Positions 8,438-18,900 of a stretch of DNA of 64,000 nt are shown piece by piece. The position numbers were made by a program, and so were the translations under genes. The notes beneath the pieces are model-generated. The model searched no databases, was not told the DNA's origin, and saw nothing but the letters and a program-made list of their open reading frames with translations. Origin of the DNA: Acidiluteibacter ferrifornacis (lineage in GTDB: Bacteria; Bacteroidota; Bacteroidia; Flavobacteriales_E; Vicingaceae). Every line of letters starts with the position of its first letter. Position 1 is the first letter of the stretch. Location: the NCBI RefSeq assembly GCF_009909615.1, contig NZ_WWNE01000006.1, positions 248,001 to 312,000 on the forward strand, read 5' to 3'.

Positions 8438-9836
8438 ACTTCCAAATTTTCTTAGGGTTCATAATTCCGTTTGGGTCAAATACGTTTTTAATCCCCTTCA
8501 TCAATTCTATTTGTGTTGAACTAAATACGATATCCAAAAAATCACGCTGTACATACCCTATTCCATGTTCACCTGAAATAGTTCCTCCCAAGCGACTTAC
8601 TTCAGAAAACAACTTTCTAATAGCCTCATTTAGGGTCGTATTCCAAAACTCATCGCTTAGAGAGTCTTTCAATATATTAATATGCAAATTTCCATCCCCA
8701 GCATGACCATAACAGACAGAACGGAATCCATATTCCGCACCGATTAACTTCACCTTTTTTAGCAACTCGGGTAATGATGCTCTAGGCACTACAGTATCTT
8801 CTTCTTTATAGATAGACTGCTTTTTTACCGCCTCACCTACAACTCTTCTTAAACGCCATAAATTATTTTTTTGAGCTTCGTTTTCTGCTATCAACACTTC
8901 ACCGCAATCAAATTGCTCTACAACAGAAAAAATCTTCTCCAAATCACTCATTAAAATAGCATCTTCATTCCCATCGACCTCAATAAGTAGGTGTGCTTGA
9001 GTTTGATCATCCAGCTCTAAACTATAATCATTGATGAACTTTTGAGCCATTAAAATAGCATCTCGCTCCATTAACTCCATCGCAGAAGGAATAACTCCCA
9101 TTTTAAAAATTGCTGAAACTGCACTAGCTGCATCTTCAATTGAATTAAAAGGCACTAGCATTAAGGAGTCCAATTTAGGGTGTGGAATCAACCTCAATAC
9201 TATTTTAGTTACAACTCCTAATGTTCCTTCACTTCCAATAATTAGCTGAGTTAAATTGTACCCTGTAGCATTCTTTAAAACATTTGCGCCAGTCCAAACA
9301 ACTTCACCATTCGGCAAAACCAATTCTAAGTTTAAAACATAGTCTTTAACTACACCATATTTTACCGCCTTCGGTCCTCCAGAATTTTCTGCGATATTGC
9401 CTCCGATAAAACAGCTGCCTTTACTTGCAGGGTCTGGGGGATAAAACAATCCCCTTTCCTTTACTGCATTCTGAAGCACTTCCGTTATAACACCGGGCTC
9501 GGTCGTCACTTGTAGATTATCTTCATCAATATGAAGTATTTGATTCAATTTTTCAGTAGACAACATAACCCCTCCTTCAATTGCTAAGGCTCCTCCACTT
9601 AGTCCTGTACCTGCTCCTCTTGGTGTTACGGCAATATTGTGTTGATTACAGTAAGCCATAATTTGTGACACTTCACTAGTATTCTCAGGCATTAGAACTA
9701 ACTCAGGATAAAAAGTAAGGTCCTCTGTGTGGTCATGAGAATAAACATCAAATAGAGTAGACTGTGCTAAATGATGAGCGGAACATACCCCAATTAAATT
9801 ATCTATATCAGTTTTTGTTATTTTCTTGTAATTCAC
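8436..9836 (-). CDS. glcD: FAD-linked oxidase (GlcD/D-lactate dehydrogenase type)
   Basis: A 466-residue PCMH-type FAD oxidoreductase of the glycolate oxidase subunit D/D-2-hydroxyacid dehydrogenase group. The N-terminal FAD-binding domain contains VTPRGAGTGLSGGALA and FIGGNIAENSGGPKAVKYG, followed by LTQLIIGSEGTLGVVT. The C-terminal cap domain has the metal or substrate motif YGHAGDGNLHINI and ends with SGEHGIGYVQRDF and NPKKIW. It oxidises a D-2-hydroxyacid such as D-lactate, glycolate or D-2-hydroxyglutarate; which one cannot be read here. No GlcE or GlcF partner is next to it. An L-2-hydroxyglutarate oxidase gene lies about 20 kb downstream. Confidence 0.85.
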   Translation of the reverse strand: MNYKKITKTDIDNLIGVCSAHHLAQSTLFDVYSHDHTEDLTFYPELVLMPENTSEVSQIMAYCNQHNIAVTPRGAGTGLSGGALAIEGGVMLSTEKLNQILHIDEDNLQVTTEPGVITEVLQNAVKERGLFYPPDPASKGSCFIGGNIAENSGGPKAVKYGVVKDYVLNLELVLPNGEVVWTGANVLKNATGYNLTQLIIGSEGTLGVVTKIVLRLIPHPKLDSLMLVPFNSIEDAASAVSAIFKMGVIPSAMELMERDAILMAQKFINDYSLELDDQTQAHLLIEVDGNEDAILMSDLEKIFSVVEQFDCGEVLIAENEAQKNNLWRLRRVVGEAVKKQSIYKEEDTVVPRASLPELLKKVKLIGAEYGFRSVCYGHAGDGNLHINILKDSLSDEFWNTTLNEAIRKLFSEVSRLGGTISGEHGIGYVQRDFLDIVFSSTQIELMKGIKNVFDPNGIMNPKKIWK

Positions 9837-9855
9837 TTGATCTATTTTTTAACTA

Positions 9856-9896
9856 TAAAAAAACCGTTTCTTTCACGATTGTGAATAGAAACGGTT
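9856..9896 (-). terminator. Terminator of the giant secreted-protein gene
   Basis: Read on the minus strand, AACCGTTTCT pairs with AGAAACGGTT, with an inner TTCAC/GTGAA pairing. The hairpin is followed by seven T. It lies 19 nt beyond the stop at 9915. Confidence 0.85.
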
Positions 9897-9914
9897 CCTA
9901 CAAGTTGTAGTATT

Positions 9915-12900
9915 TTATCTTGTCAAGAATACACTTCCTTTCACCTGTGCATCTTGTAGTTGTATGACATAAAAATAAGTCCCCGGAGCTGCTTTCTCAC
10001 CGCTTTGGGTTCTTCCATCCCATCCACTTTTTTCAGTATTGGAAGTGTAAACTACTTCTCCCCAACGGTTAAAAATAGTCACTTCCACACAATTGGCTAA
10101 ATCCCCTTTGTAATTAATTCTAAATACATCATTAATTCCATCTCCATTTGGAGAGAACACATTGGTTTGAACCAGCTCTAGATAGTTGTCAACATTTCCG
10201 ATATTAACAGCTTTTATGATACTATCTGAACAACTTTGATTCTGTGCAATTAGTGTAACACTATTCACACTATTAAAAGTAAAGTCTAATAGTGGTTCAA
10301 ATCCTGAAATTGTGTCTAAAGATCCATTAACAATCCATTTATAATCTATCCCGTTTATACTTCTGTTTTCTATATTTGTCAATAAGCCCTCACACTCTGG
10401 AGTGAAGTCTAATTCGAAATCTGCAATTGGCTTAGGCTTCACTTCGACTATCATACTGTCGATGTCGTAGCAACCTAAAGCATTTCTGACCTCTAGAAAG
10501 TATTTAGTTGTTACTAAAGGATTGGCTATCGGATTTTTAATGGTATCATTATTTAAATCCGCAGAAGGAGACCATAAATAGGTAATACCAGTGGTATCTC
10601 CTGATAGTACAGGACTTAATCTTACAGACTCTGTTTCACATAATTCAATATCTGAAATTGTTACATCAAACACTTCCACAACAACAGTATCTCTATCAAA
10701 ACAGCCATTAATATCAGTACCTATAACTATATATGTCGTGGTGGTATCAGGAAATGCAATTGGGTTAGCTATAAATGGGTCAGATAAGCCAATAATCGGA
10801 CTCCAAGCATAGGTTAAAGCTCCAGAAGCTTGCATTTGAACGATATCTCCCTTACACATTACGGTATCAACTCCGGCATCTACTACAGGTAGAGGATTAA
10901 CGGTAACTAATATTGAATCTATAGCGACACATGCATTTCCATCTTCTACTTCTAAATAATACATGGTGGTTACTAAAGGAGAGCAAATTGGATTCTGAAC
11001 AGTATCGAAGTTCAGTTGTGTAGAAGGTGTCCAAGTATATTTAGCTCCTACCGGCCCTGAAGGAATTCCTCCTAAAATTACTGTATCTCCAATACAAACT
11101 GCCAAGTCATTTCCTGCATCAATTACTGGTAAAGGATTTACTGTTACTGTAATTCGATCTGATTTAAAACAACCATTGGCCCCAATTCCAACAACAGTGT
11201 AGGTAGTTGTTGTGGTAGTGAAAACCTTTGGATTTGCAATTGTAGGATTACTTAATCCGGTTGCAGGAGTCCAAATATAAGATGATGCACCAGTGGCATT
11301 TATTTGTGCAGTATCTCCAAAACAGTAGGTAATGTCTGGACCTGCATCTGTCAGCGGTAAAGTATCCACCTGAATATTTAAGTTAAATGTATCACTACAT
11401 GCTAAGTCAGAAGTAACTATCAACTGAACATTAAATACTCCATGGTTGCCATATGTATAAGTTGGTGAAGCACTATTAGAAGTTCCCACTCCATCTCCAA
11501 AATCCCAATTCCAATCGACAATAGAACCAGTTGCAACTGTTGAAAGATCTGTGAAGGTTGTCACTGCTCCTTGACAAACTGTATCTGCTTCAAACAAGGC
11601 CACAGGTCTTGGATTTACAAAAACAGTAACTGAGTCGATATTTTCACAACCATTTCCATCAACTCCAGTAACATAATATTTTGTCGTAATGATCGGATTG
11701 GCTATAGGGTTAGCAATAGCAGCATTAGACAAACCGGTAACAGGTGTCCAAGTATAATTCAAAGCTCCCGTTGCAGTCAATTGAGTTTCTTCTTGCTCAC
11801 AAATCGTAACATCAGTCCCAGCATCAACAACAGGTAAAGGATTAACCGTTATTGTCATTGAATCTATTCCAAAACAACCATTTGCATCAGTAACTGTTAC
11901 GAAATACTTGGTAGTTACTGTTGGAAAGGCATTGGGATTAGGAATTGAAGGATTACTCAACCCAGTATTCGGACTCCATGCAAATGTGTTAGCAGGGGCG
12001 CCTGTTGGAGAACCTCCAATAATTACCGTATCTCCAGAACAAATGGTAAAATCAGGACCTGCTTCAGCTGATGGATTAGGATGAACAGTAACGACATTCG
12101 TAATTGAATCCTTACAGCCCATATCTGAAGTAACTACCAATTTAACATTAAAGGTTCCGGCTGTTAAGTATAAATGCTTTGGATTTTGTGCCGTCACCAA
12201 TGGCGAAGCATCACCAAAATCCCAACTCCAATTAGTAATGGTTCCACCAGTAATACTAGACAAATCGGTAAAAATAGTAGTATCATTCAAACAATTGGTT
12301 GTAGCAGAAAAGGCTGCCGTAATAATTGGATTAACTGTCACAATCACAGAATCTAGACCAACACAAGTATCATTTGTAGTCATTACATAATATTTGGTCG
12401 TCGTAGCAGGTGAGGCTTTAGGATTTGCAACATTTGGATTGCTTAATCCAGCGGCTGGTGTCCAAGAGTAGGTAGTATTCAAAGGAGAAGTAGGCATACC
12501 TCCAAGGGTTACACTATCATTTAAACATATAGTTTGATCAGCACCGGCCTCGGTAGGAACTGCAGGAGAATACAATACGAATACTGAATCACGACTTCTA
12601 CATCCATTAGCATCAAAGCCAGTCACATAATAAGTGGTAGACGCCGTTGGTGTTGCCAAAGGATTTGAAATATTTAAATTACTTAAAGTTGGATGTGGAT
12701 CCCATGTATAGGTTAACCCACCAGTCGCTTGTAATTGAGTTGAAAAACCAGGACACACATAAGCCGAATCACCAGCATCAATCGTTGGTAAAGGGTTGAT
12801 AGAAACCAATACATCATCTGTAGCTGTGCAGCCATTCGCATCTGTAACTGTAACTGTATAAACCGTTGGAACTATAGGAAAGGCGCGTGGATTGGCCACT

Positions 12901-15900
12901 GCAGGGTTAATTAATGAGGATGCTGGGCTCCAAGCATAGGATACTCCAGTAGGACTTGTAGGAGCTCCTCCTATGGTAACTGTATCATTTAAACAAACAA
13001 ACACATCAGGTCCTGCACTAACAGTTGGCAATGGATTAACAGTAACTGTCACTTGATCTGAAGCGGTACAACCATTCACATCAGTAACCAAAACACTATA
13101 GGTAGTAGTCACACTCGGACTTGCTGAAGGATTTGATGCCACAAAATTGGTTAACCCAGTTGTAGGGCTCCACAAATAGGTAGAACCAGCAGGACCAGTT
13201 GGTGAACCGCCTATAGGTGCCGATTCTCCTAAGCAAATTATTTGATCACTACCTGCATCTACTATTGGAAGTGGATTCACCGTAATTTCAATATCATCAG
13301 TAGATACACAGCCGTTGGCATCAGTAACTGTAACAGTGTATACGGTAGTAGTTGTTGGCGTTGCGATTGGATTAGAAACCGTAGAACTTGATAATGTGGC
13401 AGATGGTGACCATACATAACTTGATCCTGCAGGACCTGTAGGGTTTCCACCTATTGCAGCGCTACCTCCAATACAGATCGCTCGATCTGCTCCTGCACTT
13501 ACCGTTGGACTTTGATTCACAAGAACTGTCACTTGATCCGTTGCTGTACAGCCATTTCCATCTGTTGCAATTACCGTATATATTGTGGTCGTTAAAGGTG
13601 ATGCTGTTGGGTTGGATAGTGATGGATTATTCAATGTCGCTGCTGGAGTCCAAGCGAAAGAAGTCGCTGTTGCACTTGTTGGCGAACCACCAATTGTAGC
13701 AGAAAAACCAGCACAAATTGTTTGGTCGCTACCTGCGTCTACAATAGGATTTGGGTTAACATTGACCCTTACTACATCTGTTGATGTACAACCTGCTCCG
13801 CTTGTAACAGTAACTGTATAATCAGTAGTTACTGTTGGATTAGCAGTTGGATTAGAAACTATCGTACTAGATAATCCAGTAGATGGGCTCCAAGAATATG
13901 TTGCTCCAATTGGTCCTGTAGGGCTTCCTCCAATGGTAGTCGATTTTCCATTGCAAATGGTTTGATCAACTCCTGCATCTGCATTTGGTAGTGGGTTGAT
14001 AGTAACTTCTACATCGTCAGTTGCAGTACATCCATTCACATCAGTAACCGTTACCGTATAAATTGTATTAACAACAGGAGATGCAATTGGATTTGAAACT
14101 GTTGAACTTGATAATGTTCCCGAAGGTGACCAAGAATAACTCGAACCAGCAGGTCCTGTTGGACTACCACCAATTGCTATACTTCCACCAGGGCATATTG
14201 CTTGATCCGGCCCAGCACTTACGGTAGGACTCTGATTTACATTAACTGTAACTTGATCAGTAGCAGTACAACCATTGACATCTGTTACGACAACAGTATA
14301 AGTCGTAGTAACCAATGGAGTTGCTACAGGATTTGACGATGTTGCATTGCTTAAGGTCGTTGCAGGAGTCCATGAAAAAGAAGTCGCTGTTGGGCTTGTA
14401 GGAGATCCACCAATTGGGGTGGAAAATCCTACGCAAACTGTTTGGTCAGCACCGGCGTCAACCGTCGGATTGGGGTTAACTGTTACACGCACCACATCAG
14501 TAGATGTACATCCTACACCACTTGTAACCGTCACAGTATAGTCGGTTGTTATAGTTGGATTAGCAATTGGATTAGAAACAATAGCACTAGATAATCCCGT
14601 AGTTGGACTCCATGCATAAGTTGCTCCTGATGGGCCTGTTGGACTTCCGCCGATAGTTGTTGTATTTCCATTACATATTACTTTATCTGTTCCAGCATCT
14701 GCACTCGGCAACGCATTTATTGTCACTTCAACATCGTCAGTTGCAGTACAACCGTTAGCATCCGTTACAGTCACTGTATAGATAGTATTTACCAAAGGAG
14801 AAGCTATTGGATTAGAAACAGTACTATTCGACAATGAAGCACTTGGCGACCATGTATAAGTTGACCCTATTGGTCCAGTTGGACTTCCTCCTATTGCAAT
14901 ACTCCCGCCAGGACAAATTGACTGATCTGCTCCAGCGCTTACTACAGGACTTGCATTAATATCAACAACCACTTGATCCGTTGAAGTACAGCCATTGGCA
15001 TCAGTCACAAGGACAGTGTAGGTTGTTCTTGTGGTTGGACTTGCTACTGGGTTAGATATTGAAGCATTATTTAATCCAGTTATTGGTGTCCAAGAAAAGG
15101 TGATTGCAGTTGCACTAGTAGGTGAACCACCAATGACAACGGAACTTCCATTACAGATAACTTGATCCACACCAGCATCAACTGTTGGATTAGGATTTAC
15201 GGTTACTCTAACAATATCCGTTGAGGAGCAACCAACACCACTTGTTACTGTAACTGTATAATCAGTGGTAACAGTTGGGTTAGCAGTTGGATTAGAAACA
15301 GAAGTACTAGACAAACCAGTTGCAGGACTCCATGCATAAGAAGCCCCTGCAGGCCCAGTGGGACTTCCTCCTATTGTTGTTGATTTTCCATCACAAATTA
15401 TTTTGTCTGCACCTGCATCCGCAGTTGGCACTGAATTAATTGTCACTTCAACATCGTCAGTAGCGGTACAACCATTTGCATCAGTTACTGTAACCGTATA
15501 AATCGTATTCACTATAGGTGATGCGATTGGATTTGAAACGTTGCTATTAGATAAGGTTCCAGCAGGGGACCAAGAAAAAGAAACTCCTGTAGCACTGGTA
15601 GGGCTGCCACCTATAGCAATACTTCCTCCTGGGCAAATTGATTTGTCTGTTCCAGCACTTATCACTGGAGACGGATTTACATTTACCACAACTTGATCTG
15701 ATGCGGTACAACCTGCAGCGTCAGTAACGACCACTGTATAAATTCTGGTTGTTGTTGGGTTTGCTATTGGGTTAGCAACAGATACACTAGACAAACCTGT
15801 CGCAGGACTCCAGCTAAAAGTAGATCCTGCAGCACCTGTAGGGCTTCCACCTATTGTCGTAGAACTTCCAATACAAATCGTTTTATCAGCACCTGCATCA

Positions 15901-18900
15901 ACAGTTGGAATCGCTCCAATAGAAACAGTAACTTGATCAGTTCCTGTACAACCATTCGCGTCTGTAACCAATACTGTATATATAGTCGTGCTTGCAGGGT
16001 TGGCAGTAGGGTTTGAAGCTGTAGCACTCGATAAACCTGTAGATGGACTCCATAAATAAGTAGAACCAATATTTCCTGTTGGAGAACCTCCAATTGGTTG
16101 ACCTACTCCAACACAAATTATTTTATCCGGACCTGCGTCTGCAAATGCAGATGGATTAACTGTTACTCGAACTTGATCCGTTCCTGTGCATCCATTGACA
16201 TCAGTAACCAATACTGTATAGTTAGTGGTAGTCGAAGGACTGGCAACTGGATTAGCCACAGATGTACTCGATAACCCAGTTGAAGGACTCCAAGCATAAT
16301 TAGAACCAGGACTTCCAGTTGGGCTTCCTCCAATTGCTACGTTTCCTCCCACACAAATTGTTTTATCAGCACCTGCGTTTGCAGCAGCATTGGCATTAAC
16401 AGTAACAACTACTTGATCAGTTGAAGTACATCCATTAGAATTCCTTACGGTAACCGTATAGGTTGTCGTGGTGGATGGATTAGCAGTTGGATTAAAGGCA
16501 GAAGTGCTGCTTAAACCAGTTGCTGGAGACCAAGTAACAGTGTTTCCTGCAGTAGTTGTTGGGCTACCTCCTATAACTACTGAACCACCAGTGCAAATTG
16601 TTTTATCTGCTCCCGCATTGGCTGTAGGAATAGGGTTTACAGTAACAACCACTTGATCGGTGGCAGTACAATTTGGACCATCTGACACTACCACGGTATA
16701 AGTTGTAGTTGTTGTTGGATTGGCCGTTGGGTTGGCAGCTGTTGTACTAGATAATCCTGTTGCGGGACTCCACGAGATCGTTGCGGTTGAACTATTGGTA
16801 GTAGGACTACCTCCAATAACCGTATTACTTCCTGCACAAATAGTTTTATCTGCTCCGGCATTAGCTGTTGGGATATTTGAAACCGTCACAGTTACTTGAT
16901 CAACGCTTGTACAAGCAGATGCATCTGAAACTGTAACCGTATAAGTTGTTGTTACAGCAGGACTAGCAGTAGGGTTAAAAGCAGTAGTACTACTTAAACC
17001 TGTTGCAGGAGACCATAAAACTGAATTACCTGCTAAAGTGGTTGGTGCTCCTCCTATTTGTACATTACCTCCTACACAAATGGACTTATTTATTCCGGCG
17101 TCTACAGGAGGTGAGTTGGTCACAGCAACCTGTTTGGTAATTGTCTTGGTACAATTCAAATTGGTAGTAACTGTTAGAGTGACATTATAGGTACCTGCAG
17201 CAGAATAAGTATATGATGGATTTTGTTGAGTAGAAGTTCCAGAGCCATCCCCAAAATTCCAAGACCATGAAGTAATAACTCCTGAAGTTACCGTAGACAA
17301 ATCTGTAAACACAACTGGCAAAGAGGAACAGCTTGCAACAAACGAGAAGTCTGCTACTGGGTCAGGAGCTGTATAATTAAAATTAAACAGATTCGAAGAG
17401 GATTGGCAAGCGACTAAAGAATTATCTCGCTGCACACGATAATTTATAGATCCTGTACAACTATTTAAAGGATTACAAAAAGTCGTTGTAGTAGAATTGG
17501 TGGTTCCAATCTGGACACCGTTTCTGAAAATACGATAGTTCCCAGAAGATCCTAAAGAATTAAATTGATTCCAACTTAAATTAGCACAACCATTTGCGGC
17601 ATCTAAAGTCGTATTTAAAAATAGGGTAGACAATGTATCTTTTGCTGGAGTAAGAATCGCATCATTACAACCAGATCTACTTCGAATATAATAATATCGT
17701 GCAGCATTATTTGCTCCTGCACCAACGTGAGTATAATTTAATGTATTGTAATTAAATATACTATCTACAATTGTAAACGGCCCATTTGGATTCAAAGAGC
17801 TGAATATCATCCAAGCATTAAAAGAATTGGAGGTATCAATGGGTTGATTCCACGTCAATTCGACATCACCATTAGACTTAACATCAAGGCAATGAATATC
17901 GGGAGACTTTATGACCTCTTCGGCTAAAACCGTTATTGAAATGGTAACAATTCGCTGAGATGGAGCCGGACAAGAATTATCTACTGCCCGTATCACAAAA
18001 TTGTAAGTATTGCTTGAGCTCACACAACCATCATTATTGGCAATGTGATCACAAGTTGTTTGCCATGAGAAACTATTGGCTACTGCCACTAACCCCTTAG
18101 CCGGCATTGGTTGACTAAACACTGCACAAGGTGGTGTAGAACATCCAGCATTGGGGTTGGTAAAATTAGCACCAAACTGACGTCCACTAGCATATACGTA
18201 TACTGAATCAATAGTAGGATTTAAAAGTGCATCAAATTGATCAAAAGCTTGCAAATTAAAATTAACAAGTGCTCCTGCTTTCACTGTATCTCTAAATGAA
18301 TCATTAACACCAGGTGTAGACTGAAATGGAGGCACTATCACAGGCGCACGATTAGCTGGACAGGAACCCAATAAAACCGTTTGAATATCTCTATAGATTT
18401 CAGCAGTTTTAACTCCACAACGATACGACTCTACTCTCACTACCGAAACAAACTCTCCTGATGTAAACGACTGATAACTAATCTCTCCTGTTGCCGTATT
18501 TAAAGAGGCAGGAATATTATTGGGATTTTGAGCAGTCCCTGGAAAAGGAGAATTAAAGGAATAACCATTCACAAATCCAACATTTGCAGGAACCGAACCT
18601 TCAACAAACCTTCCACTTAATGAATTTAAAGGTTGTGCCCAAGAATAAACTAGTGAATCCAATTCAGGGTCTTCTGCATTATGGTTATAGGTATAAGGGC
18701 TTCCAATACACAAAATAGAAGCAGGTGCTTCTGAAAACTTGGGAGATTGATCATAACATGTATTCGCATTTTGACCATTGAAAGCAAACATTTTTGCCCT
18801 CAATGTCATACCCGCACCTCCAGGATTGGATAAATTGTCAATTGCATTATTTCGAGTACTCCCAGTCCATGTAAAAATCCAGCCATCAGGCCCTGGGACA

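Noticed and set aside
12174-16656. Several + strand and alternative-frame open frames of 60-82 residues opposite or inside the giant gene
   Set aside because: They are periodic shadows of the 240-bp coding repeat and show no start signals or independent conservation.
10441-17105. Possible CRISPR-like or satellite array from the regular 240-bp periodicity
   Set aside because: The period is an in-frame protein repeat, divergent between units, with no short identical repeats and unique spacers.
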